Positions 8,995 to 17,243 of a stretch of DNA of 64,000 bases are shown here, in pieces. Below the pieces are notes generated by a model, which saw only the letters and a program-made list of their open reading frames with translations, did no database searches and was not told the origin of the DNA. Within the stretch, counting starts at the first letter, position 1, and each line of letters opens with the position of its first letter. Origin of the DNA: Salinispora oceanensis (GTDB lineage Bacteria > Actinomycetota > Actinomycetes > Mycobacteriales > Micromonosporaceae); the NCBI RefSeq assembly GCF_000383575.1, contig NZ_KB911579.1, forward strand, positions 863,490 to 927,489, written 5' to 3'. Both the position numbers and the translations under genes were made by a program.

Positions 8995-10683
8995 TCAGAA
9001 GCGGGCCGGTTCGCGGTAGACGCCCCACTCGAGGCGCAGCGCGTCACAGATCTCGCCCAGGGTCGCCTCGGCACGGACCGCGTCGAGCATCGCCGGGATC
9101 ATGTTCCCGCTGGTCCGGCTGACCTCGACCATCCGCTCCAACGCCGCACGGACCTCGGCGTCATCCCGGGCTGCCTTCCGCTCGCCGAGCGTGCGACGCT
9201 GTTCCAGCTCGACCTCGTGCGAGATCCGCAGGATCTCCAGGTCCTTGGCGACCGTACCGGTGTGGCAGTTGACCCCGACGATCTTCTTCTCGCCCTTCTC
9301 CAGCGCCCGCTGGTAGACGAACGCCGCCTCGGCGATGTGCCCGGTGAACCAGCCGTCCTCAATGCCGCGCAGAATTCCCGAGGTCATCGGGCCGATCTCG
9401 TGCGGCCCCTCGCCACCGAGCTGCCGGATCCGGGCGAAGATCTCCTCCGCCTCGGCCTCGATCTTGTCGGTGAGCGCCTCGACATACCAGGAGCCGCCCA
9501 GCGGGTCGGCCACGTTGGTCACCCCGGTCTCCTCCATCAACACCTGCTGGGTGCGCAGGGCGATCTCGGCCGACTCGTCGGTGGGCAACGCAAGCGTCTC
9601 GTCGAGGGCGTTGGTGTGCAGCGAGTTGGTGCCACCAAGCACGGCCGCCAGGGCCTCCACCGCCGTCCGGACCACGTTGTTGACCGGCTGCTGTGCGGTC
9701 AGCGAGACCCCGGCGGTCTGGGTGTGGAAGCGCAGCCACTGCGCCTTCTCACTGGTGGCGCCGTAGACGTCGCGCATCCATCGAGCCCAGATCCGGCGGG
9801 TGGCACGGAACTTCGCGACCTCCTCAAAGAAATCCACATGGGAGTCGAAGAAGAAGCTGAGACCCGGGGCGAAGACGTTCACGTCCAGGCCTCGGGAGAG
9901 ACCCAGCTCGACGTAGCCGAAGCCGTCAGCGAGGGTGTACGCCAACTCCTGCGCGGCCGTCGAGCCCGCCTCCCGGATGTGGTAGCCGGAGACGGAGAGT
10001 GGTTTGTACCGGGGAATCTCCCCGGCACAGTACTCCATCAGGTCGCCGATGAGACGCAGGTGCGGCTCCGGGTCGAAGAGCCACTCCTTCTGCGCGATGT
10101 ACTCCTTGAAGATGTCCGTCTGCAGGGTGCCATCCAGGCGGGAGAGGTCCGCGCCCTGCCGCTCGGCGGCGATCAGATACATGCAGAAGACCGGCACAGC
10201 CGGGCCGGAGATGGTCATGCTCGTCGTCACACCAGCCAGGTCGATGCCGTCGAAAAGCACCTCCATGTCGGCGGCGCTGTCCACCGCGACCCCGCAGTGG
10301 CCGACCTCGCCGAGCGACTGTGGGTCATCCGAGTCACGGCCCATCAGCGTGGGCATGTCGAAGGCGACAGAGAGCCCGCCACCCCCCGCGCCCAGAATCA
10401 TCTTGTAGCGCTCGTTGGTCTGCCGGGCGTTGCCGAAGCCGGCGAACTGCCGAATGGTCCAGGCCCGTCCCCGGTAACCGGTCGGATGTAGACCACGGGT
10501 GTACGGGAACTCCCCCGGCCAGCCGATCCGCTCAAAGCCGGGATGGTCCGCCCCCTCCGGCGGCCCGTACACCGGGGCGACAGACATCCCGGAGAGCGTA
10601 GTGAAGTCGGCGTCCCGTTTGCGCGCGGCATCGTAGCGGTCCTGCCAGCGCCTGCGTCCAGCGGCGATCTCGTCGGCGTTCAT
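8995..10683 (-). CDS. icmA: Isobutyryl-CoA mutase large subunit (IcmA)
   Basis: A 562-residue acyl-CoA mutase TIM-barrel subunit that interconverts isobutyryl-CoA and n-butyryl-CoA with coenzyme B12. The substrate-defining positions read Phe80 (in WTIRQFAGF) and Gln198 (in [10 protein letters not shown]). These are the residues, in the same numbering, that distinguish Streptomyces IcmA from methylmalonyl-CoA mutase, which has Tyr89 and Arg207. The protein ends without a cobalamin-binding domain, so it needs a separate small subunit (IcmB), which is not in this window. The ATG follows a GAGGAG site. It lies 63 bp downstream of meaB, whose product protects such mutases, and in the same run as a thiolase. 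This links valine breakdown and butyryl-CoA metabolism. Most databases would label it simply methylmalonyl-CoA mutase. Confidence 0.9.
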   Translation of the reverse strand: MNADEIAAGRRRWQDRYDAARKRDADFTTLSGMSVAPVYGPPEGADHPGFERIGWPGEFPYTRGLHPTGYRGRAWTIRQFAGFGNARQTNERYKMILGAGGGGLSVAFDMPTLMGRDSDDPQSLGEVGHCGVAVDSAADMEVLFDGIDLAGVTTSMTISGPAVPVFCMYLIAAERQGADLSRLDGTLQTDIFKEYIAQKEWLFDPEPHLRLIGDLMEYCAGEIPRYKPLSVSGYHIREAGSTAAQELAYTLADGFGYVELGLSRGLDVNVFAPGLSFFFDSHVDFFEEVAKFRATRRIWARWMRDVYGATSEKAQWLRFHTQTAGVSLTAQQPVNNVVRTAVEALAAVLGGTNSLHTNALDETLALPTDESAEIALRTQQVLMEETGVTNVADPLGGSWYVEALTDKIEAEAEEIFARIRQLGGEGPHEIGPMTSGILRGIEDGWFTGHIAEAAFVYQRALEKGEKKIVGVNCHTGTVAKDLEILRISHEVELEQRRTLGERKAARDDAEVRAALERMVEVSRTSGNMIPAMLDAVRAEATLGEICDALRLEWGVYREPARF

Positions 10684-10746
10684 CCGCGGGCTCCTCCTCG
10701 GGTCTGCGACTCCACCTCCGAGTGTAGATCCCGGCCTGAACGGTCG

Positions 10747-11784
10747 CTAAGGACGCTCGTACCGGCCGGTAGGGTTTCCGGCGCTGTCGCCGGCGATCTG
10801 GGCGAGGAGCTGATCAGCCGCCGCGTACGGGTCGAGCGAACCGGCGGCCACCCGGGCAGCGAGCGTTGACAGCTCGGTGCCGTCCCGCAGCGAACCAATT
10901 CGGGCGCGAAGTGCGCCCAGCGCGATCGCCTCCACTTCCGCGGCGGCCCGTGCCTCCTGACGACGGCGGAGTTCACCCCGCTCGACCAGCCAGCCCCGAT
11001 GCTTGTCGATGGCCGCGGCGACGTCGTCGATCCCCTCGCCGCGTACCGCGACCGCGCGTACCACCGCTGGCCGCCACTGCCCCGGCCCCCGTTCTCCCAG
11101 CGCGATCATGCCCTGGATGTCCCGGACCGTGGCATCGGCACCGTCCCGGTCGGCCTTGTTGACCACGAACACGTCGGCGATCTCCAAGATGCCGGCCTTG
11201 ACCGCCTGGATCGCGTCCCCCATCCCGGGCGCGAGCAGCACGAGCGTGGTGTCCGCGAGCGAGGCGACCTCCACCTCCGCCTGCCCCACGCCGACGGTCT
11301 CCACCAGAACCACGTCGCAGCCGGCACCCTCCAGCACCCGGACCGCCTGCGGCGTTGCCGCCGAAAGGCCGCCAAGGTGCCCGCGACTGGACATGGAGCG
11401 GATATAGACCCCGGGGTCGGTGGCGTGGTCCTGCATCCGGACCCGATCGCCGAGGATCGCCCCACCGGTGAAGGGACTGGACGGGTCGATGGCCAGCACG
11501 CCGACCCGGTGTCCCCGGGAGCGCAGCGCTCGCACCAACTCGTTGGTGGTGGTCGACTTGCCCACTCCGGGCGAACCCGTCAGGCCGACCACCTGGGCCT
11601 GGCCGGCGTACGGGGCGAAAGCCGCCGCAATCCGGGGCAGTGTCTCATCCCCGGATTCGACCAACGTGATCAGCCGGGCGACCGCACGGGGGTCACCCGC
11701 GCGGGCCCGCTCGACGAGCATGGGAATGTCCCGGCTGCGGCGCACCGACGGCGCGGCCGGGACATTGTTGACGGCGTCAGTCAT
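10747..11784 (-). CDS. meaB: MeaB/ArgK-type G-protein chaperone of B12-dependent mutases
   Basis: A 345-residue P-loop GTPase of the MeaB (ArgK/YgfD) family. The P-loop GSPGVGKST is at about residues 70-78. It is followed by LAIDPSSPF, the switch region TVGVGQAEVEV and the guanine-specificity motif NKAD. MeaB proteins gate loading of adenosylcobalamin and prevent inactivation of acyl-CoA mutases. It sits between the thiolase gene (40 bp upstream) and icmA (63 bp downstream), so its client is most likely IcmA, with ethylmalonyl-CoA mutase a second candidate. The ATG has GAAGGG 6 bases upstream. Length is typical for the family. Confidence 0.94.
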   Translation of the reverse strand: MTDAVNNVPAAPSVRRSRDIPMLVERARAGDPRAVARLITLVESGDETLPRIAAAFAPYAGQAQVVGLTGSPGVGKSTTTNELVRALRSRGHRVGVLAIDPSSPFTGGAILGDRVRMQDHATDPGVYIRSMSSRGHLGGLSAATPQAVRVLEGAGCDVVLVETVGVGQAEVEVASLADTTLVLLAPGMGDAIQAVKAGILEIADVFVVNKADRDGADATVRDIQGMIALGERGPGQWRPAVVRAVAVRGEGIDDVAAAIDKHRGWLVERGELRRRQEARAAAEVEAIALGALRARIGSLRDGTELSTLAARVAAGSLDPYAAADQLLAQIAGDSAGNPTGRYERP

Positions 11785-11824
11785 GGTGCCCTTCGTTCCC
11801 GACCACGGGACTCGCCGATCTGGC

Positions 11825-13024
<1,200 letters not shown>

Positions 13025-13437
13025 ACCTGCCTCCGAGGGTCCCGACCTGTACGCCTTAACGATTGTTAGGACGCACCTTAGCTTCTGGGAACAGATCGGC
13101 GACGGTGACCCCGCGCACATCGACGACGCACGGTGGGGCCAGCCCGGTGCACGGCCACTCGTCGCCCGCCACGCGCGGGGAACGGAACCTCTCAGCGACC
13201 GCCCGGACAGCGTAGCGGTTCGCGCCCTTTCACGCAGGCATCGACCGCCGCCCCGGGCCCCGCCGCTACCTGTCCACCCGCACGGACGTCCGCGGGCGAC
13301 CGCCTTCCGCGGCGTAAGGTCGGCGCCTGCTGGCGGTCGGCCCGTTGCCGAACTGGCCGAAGGAGTCGTCGCCTTCCCGTGCGTGAGATAGCCAACCAGC
13401 CGCGCTCCCCGCGCACGCGTTCGGCCAGACTGACCTC
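13025..13437. other. Divergent promoter region between the thiolase and epimerase genes
   Basis: A 413-bp gap between divergently transcribed genes. It contains the candidate operator at 13054-13072 near the thiolase start. The rest shows no gene I can support. Open frames there are GC-rich and lack ribosome sites or family resemblance. Confidence 0.5.
13054..13072 (-). promoter_or_regulatory. Near-palindromic operator candidate upstream of the thiolase operon
   Basis: The core TAACGATTGTTA (13057-13068) is symmetric at 10 of 12 positions. It shares TTAACGNNNGYTARGG with sites at 23844 and 31038, which also precede acyl-CoA metabolism genes. The spacing suits a repressor site, possibly of the TetR type. 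Confidence 0.4.
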
Positions 13438-13911
13438 ATGGCCGAGAATCCCCCCGCCGAGTCCGCTGCGGACCACGGCACAGACATCGGACTACGTCGC
13501 ATCGACCACGTCGGTATCGCCGTACCCGACCTGGACGAGGCGATCGACTTCTACCAGCGCGCCTTCGGCATGCGATGCGTACACACCGAGACCAACGAGG
13601 AGCAGGGCGTACGCGAGGCGATGCTGGCGGTCGGTCCGACCGCCGCCGGCGGCTGCGTGCAGCTACTCGCCCCGCTCTCGCCGGTGTCCACGATCGCGCG
13701 GTTCCTCGACCGGCAGGGCCCGGGCGTGCAGCAGGTCGCGTACACGATCGCCGATATCGACGTAGCTTGCGCGAAGCTGCGCGAGCGGGGTCTCCGCCTG
13801 CTGTATGAGCAGCCGAAGCGGGGCACCGCGAACTCCCGGATCAATTTCGTCCACCCCAAGGACGCCGGTGGCGTCCTGGTCGAACTGGTCGAGCCCGCCG
13901 CGGACCACTGA
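13438..13911 (+). CDS. mce: Methylmalonyl-CoA epimerase (also ethylmalonyl-CoA)
   Basis: A 157-residue vicinal-oxygen-chelate enzyme that interconverts the (R) and (S) epimers of methylmalonyl-CoA and, in the ethylmalonyl-CoA route, ethylmalonyl-CoA. The first metal ligand is the His of RRIDHVGIAV. The Gln of CVQLLAP and the Glu of VLVELVEP fit two others. At the remaining ligand position the sequence reads GVQQVAY rather than the GxHHxAY typical of characterised epimerases. The C-terminal RINFVHPKDAGGVLVEL is strongly family-like. It is divergent from the thiolase operon and 229 bp upstream of ccr on the same strand. It feeds IcmA/Ecm-type mutases and carboxylases with the right stereoisomer. 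Confidence 0.93.
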   Translation: MAENPPAESAADHGTDIGLRRIDHVGIAVPDLDEAIDFYQRAFGMRCVHTETNEEQGVREAMLAVGPTAAGGCVQLLAPLSPVSTIARFLDRQGPGVQQVAYTIADIDVACAKLRERGLRLLYEQPKRGTANSRINFVHPKDAGGVLVELVEPAADH

Positions 13912-13999
13912 GCCCGGGTGGGCCCGCCCCTGCTCCCTGCCGGGCATGGCCCACCCCGTCAATCGATGCACTTTTTCACAGAGCACTTCCGAGCATAGC

Positions 14000-14011
14000 T
14001 ACCGTTCAGTA
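14000..14011 (+). promoter_or_regulatory. Inverted-repeat operator candidate upstream of ccr
   Basis: TACCGTTCAGTA fits the symmetric pattern TACYGNNCRGTA, common for TetR-family sites; CGTT-N4-AACG is also perfect across 14004-14014. It lies just after a weak -35-like TTCACA (13975-13980) and about 130 bases before the GTG start of ccr, so it could overlap a promoter. No experimental support is implied. Confidence 0.35.
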
Positions 14012-14140
14012 ACGTCCGCCTCCACAACAACGCGGTCGATGTCGGATGCGTCGATACCGAGACGGTGTCCGACACGCCGGGCGCCGACGATGGCACACAC
14101 CCTGCCGGCGACGCGCGGGGCAGACGAACGGGAGGTCGAA

Positions 14141-15496
14141 GTGCAGGACATCCTCGAAACGATCATGGCTGCGGAAGGTTCGGCGCAGCCCGAACGTGAA
14201 CTCGCTGGTGTTGCCCGGCTCCCGATTCCACAGTCCTACCGAGGCGTCGTCGTACGCGCCGAAGAAACCCAGATCTTCGACGGAATGGCCACCCGGGACA
14301 AAGACCCCCGCAAGGCGCTGCACGTCCAGGAGGTGCCGACCCCGCAACCTGGCCCCGGCGAGGCACTGGTCGCGGTGATGGCCAGCGCCATCAACTACAA
14401 CACGGTGTGGACGAGCATCTTCGAACCACTGCCGACCTTCAAGTTCCTCCAGCGCTACGGCCGACTCTCCGAGGAGACCAGGCGACACGACCTGCCGTAC
14501 CACGTGGTCGGTTCGGACGCGGCCGGTGTCGTGCTGCGCACCGGCCCCGGGGTAACCCGATGGCAGGCCGGTGACGAGGTCGTCGCCCATTGTCTCTCGG
14601 TGGAACTGGAGGAGGCCGCCGGACACGACGACACCATGCTCGACCCACAGCAGCGGATCTGGGGCTTCGAGACCAACTTCGGCGGTCTGGCCGAGCTGGC
14701 GATCGTCAAGGCCAACCAGCTCATGCCGAAGCCCCGCCACCTCAGCTGGGAGGAGGCGGCGAGCCCGGGGCTGGTCAACTCCACCGCGTACCGACAGCTC
14801 GTCTCCCACCACGGCGCCAACATGAAGCAGGGGGATGTCGTGCTGATCTGGGGGGCCTCCGGAGGCCTGGGCAGCTACGCCACCCAGATGGCGCTCACCG
14901 GCGGGGCGATTCCGGTCTGTGTGGTCTCCTCGCCGGAGAAGGCGGAGCTGTGCCGACGGATGGGCGCGGAGCTGGTGATAGACCGGGCCGCCGAAGGCTT
15001 TCGGTTCTGGCGGGACGAGCAGACCCAGGACCCGGACGAGTGGCGCCGCTTCGGTGAACGCATTCGCGAGCTGACCGGCGGCGAGGACCCCGACATCGTC
15101 TTCGAGCACCCGGGGCGGGAGACCTTCGGAGCCAGCGTCTTCGTCACCAAACGCGGTGGCACCGTGGTCACCTGCGCCTCGACCAGCGGCTACCAACACC
15201 AGTACGACAACCGCTACCTCTGGATGCACCTCAAGCGGATCGTCGGCAGCCACTTCGCGAACTACCGCGAGGCGTGGGAAGCGAACCGGCTGATCGCGCT
15301 CGGCAAGATCCACCCAACCGTGTCGAAGACCTACAGCCTGGAACAGACCGGCCAGGCCGCGTATGAGGTGCACCGGAACGCGCACCAGGGAAAGGTCGGG
15401 GTCCGCTGCCTTGCTCCGGCCGACGGCCTCGGTGTGCGCGACCCCGAGTTCCGCGGGCGGCACGAGGCGGCGATCAACCGGTTCCGCGGTCACTGA
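14141..15496 (+). CDS. ccr: Crotonyl-CoA carboxylase/reductase
   Basis: A 451-residue medium-chain dehydrogenase/reductase that converts crotonyl-CoA, CO2 and NADPH to (2S)-ethylmalonyl-CoA. The four CO2-binding residues known from the Kitasatospora enzyme (Asn81, Phe170, Glu171, His365) are all present here, shifted by six: Asn87, Phe176, Glu177 and His371. The nucleotide-binding motif is IWGASGGLGSYA. The GTG at 14141 has GGAGG five bases upstream, so it is preferred over the in-frame ATG at 14090 and the longer open frame back to 13805. It lies between the epimerase and the polar-growth genes. With the thiolase, 3-hydroxybutyryl-CoA dehydrogenases and ethylmalonyl-CoA mutase of this window it forms the core of the ethylmalonyl-CoA pathway. 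It also supplies ethylmalonyl-CoA for polyketide synthesis. Confidence 0.95.
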   Translation: MQDILETIMAAEGSAQPERELAGVARLPIPQSYRGVVVRAEETQIFDGMATRDKDPRKALHVQEVPTPQPGPGEALVAVMASAINYNTVWTSIFEPLPTFKFLQRYGRLSEETRRHDLPYHVVGSDAAGVVLRTGPGVTRWQAGDEVVAHCLSVELEEAAGHDDTMLDPQQRIWGFETNFGGLAELAIVKANQLMPKPRHLSWEEAASPGLVNSTAYRQLVSHHGANMKQGDVVLIWGASGGLGSYATQMALTGGAIPVCVVSSPEKAELCRRMGAELVIDRAAEGFRFWRDEQTQDPDEWRRFGERIRELTGGEDPDIVFEHPGRETFGASVFVTKRGGTVVTCASTSGYQHQYDNRYLWMHLKRIVGSHFANYREAWEANRLIALGKIHPTVSKTYSLEQTGQAAYEVHRNAHQGKVGVRCLAPADGLGVRDPEFRGRHEAAINRFRGH

Positions 15497-15606
15497 TCAG
15501 ACGGGCAAGGGTCGCCACCAATGTGGCGGTTGGATTGCCTTTCCTTTCGCTGGCCTGGACGCCCATTTGAACGATACCGGATACCCCGATACCGGCTCAG
15601 AACGGA

Positions 15607-15638
15607 ATGGGGCCGCGAGTCCTTGCTCACGGCCCCAT
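15607..15638 (+). terminator. Hairpin downstream of ccr
   Basis: A perfect 9-bp stem (15607-15615 with 15630-15638) and a 14-nt loop, followed by a short TT, about 110 bases after the ccr stop. The rest of the ~300-bp gap 15497-15795 shows no gene; it should contain the promoter of the next gene. Confidence 0.6.
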
Positions 15639-15795
15639 TTCCAGAGCCCACTTCAGACCGTCGCGGTGTCCGGGAGCTGCCAAGATCGCCGATTGCTCCG
15701 GTGGCTGTGCCCCACCTGGGCGGACCCTGTAATGAGGATGGCAAAGGTCGGGGCGCTCTTGCGAAGGCCCCCAGGTCGTCTGCCAGTATGTCCCA

Positions 15796-17082
15796 ATGCC
15801 CCAGCAGCAGTCCTCCCCTCTTGCGTTCTTCGATAACGCGAACACCCAGCCGGACTTCACGGTCGGCCTACGCGGCTACAACACCGGGCAGGTTGACGAC
15901 TTCCTTGGTCGGATGAGCGCCGCGCTGACCCAGTCCGAGCAGGCCCGCGCCGAGGCCGAGCAGCGGATGAACGACGCGCAGCGCCGGCTCCGCCAGGCCG
16001 AGCAGCGGATGACCGCCCTCGAGCAGAAGCTCTCCGAGGCCAGCAAGCAACTCGAAGAGAACAATCGGCCGACCCTCTCCGGCATCGGCACCCGCGTTGA
16101 GCAGATCCTCCGGCTCGCCGAGGAGCACGCCAACGACCACCGCAACGAGGCGAAGCGGGAGTCCGAGGGCATTCTCTCCGCCGCCCGCCTCGAGGCACGG
16201 GAGATCACTGACAAGGCTCGGGCCGAGGTGGCGGCGATGAAGGCCACCGCGGAGCGGGAGGCGGGCAACGTCCGGACCGCCGCGGAGCGGGAGGCGGCCG
16301 AGGTCCGGGTCCAGGCCCGGCGCGAGGCTGACACGCTGCGGGCCGATGCCGACCGGGAGACCAAGCAGCTGCGCACGGTCACCGCGCACGAAGTCGCCGA
16401 GCTGAAGTCCACCGTCGAGCGGGAGGTGTCCACCCTCCGCGCGACCGCGGAGCGGGAGATCACCCAGCAGCGGGCGAAGGCCGCCCGCGAAGCCGAGGAG
16501 AAGCGCGCCGAGGCGACGAAGCTCCTCACCGACGCGCGGGACAAGCGCGACAAGGACCTGCAGGCCCTTGAGCTGCAGCTGGCCGAGCGGCGGGAGAAGG
16601 CCGAGCGCGAGGAGTCGGAGCGGCACGCCGCCCAGGTCGCCCAGACCCAGAAGCTGGTCAACGAGGCCGAGGAGCGGGCCCGGGCCGCCCAGGAGCGGGC
16701 GAAGGAGATCGAGCAGCGCGCCGAAGCACGGCGGGTCGAGTCGGAACGCACCGCCCACGACACGGTCGAAGAAGCCAAGTCGGTCGCCGAGAAGAGCCTG
16801 AACGAAGCGAAGACCGAGGCAGAGCGCCTGCTCACCGAGGCCCGCACCGAGGCCGACCTGGCTACTCAGACGGCCCGCCGCGAGGTCGAGGATCTGACCC
16901 GCCAGAAGGACGCGGTCACCTCCCAGCTCGGCCAGATGCTCTCCGGGCTCGCCGGTATCGTCCCGGGTACCGGCCCGGACGCCGCGGCGGCGGCGGCCTC
17001 CGCTGTGGCCGCCGCCACGGAGGCAAAGTCGGAGACCACCGCCGAGGCGAAGCAGGGCGAGGGCACCGAATCCTCCAGCTGA
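15796..17082 (+). CDS. DivIVA-like/Scy-type coiled-coil protein
   Basis: A 428-residue, highly charged coiled-coil protein. Residues about 15-45 contain FTVGLRGYNTGQVDDFL, like the membrane-binding start of DivIVA/Wag31. The middle is almost pure heptad/hendecad coil rich in Ala, Glu, Arg and Lys. The last 60 residues are Ala-rich and low in complexity. In Streptomyces coelicolor the epimerase gene is followed by scy and filP, which organise the hyphal tip; here epimerase, ccr and then two such proteins occur in that order. A role in the polar-growth assembly is therefore likely, though this protein is far shorter than Streptomyces Scy. Older annotations call such proteins cellulose-binding. 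Start: ATG at 15796. A strong hairpin follows at 17109. Confidence 0.78.
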   Translation: MPQQQSSPLAFFDNANTQPDFTVGLRGYNTGQVDDFLGRMSAALTQSEQARAEAEQRMNDAQRRLRQAEQRMTALEQKLSEASKQLEENNRPTLSGIGTRVEQILRLAEEHANDHRNEAKRESEGILSAARLEAREITDKARAEVAAMKATAEREAGNVRTAAEREAAEVRVQARREADTLRADADRETKQLRTVTAHEVAELKSTVEREVSTLRATAEREITQQRAKAAREAEEKRAEATKLLTDARDKRDKDLQALELQLAERREKAEREESERHAAQVAQTQKLVNEAEERARAAQERAKEIEQRAEARRVESERTAHDTVEEAKSVAEKSLNEAKTEAERLLTEARTEADLATQTARREVEDLTRQKDAVTSQLGQMLSGLAGIVPGTGPDAAAAAASAVAAATEAKSETTAEAKQGEGTESSS

Positions 17083-17108
17083 CCAGCTCAGCTGGGGCCT
17101 GTTCCACC

Positions 17109-17146
17109 GCGCGGGGCGACGCTGGGCATCCGGTGTCGCCCCGCGC
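17109..17146 (+). terminator. Strong hairpin between the two coiled-coil genes
   Basis: A perfect 12-bp GC-rich stem (17109-17120 with 17135-17146) with a 14-nt loop, 26 bases after the stop of the first coiled-coil gene. It suggests the two genes are transcribed at different levels. Confidence 0.75.
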
Positions 17147-17243
17147 CGTACGTCGTTCCAAGTCCGGATCGCACCGGTTAAACCGCTGCATCCGACGAGT
17201 CCGTATCGCCCCAAGAGGGCCAATTGCGTGTGAGGATGGGGGC

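Noticed and set aside
13805..14140. N-terminal extension of ccr by up to 112 codons
   Set aside because: It overlaps the epimerase gene, is low in complexity, and the GTG at 14141 has a strong GGAGG site giving the family length.
14006..15493. 495-codon minus-strand frame opposite ccr
   Set aside because: No motifs or ribosome site; ccr on the other strand has all its catalytic residues.
15868..17223. 451-codon Leu/Gly-rich minus-strand frame opposite the first coiled-coil gene
   Set aside because: Periodic composition is inherited from the coiled-coil repeats on the coding strand.
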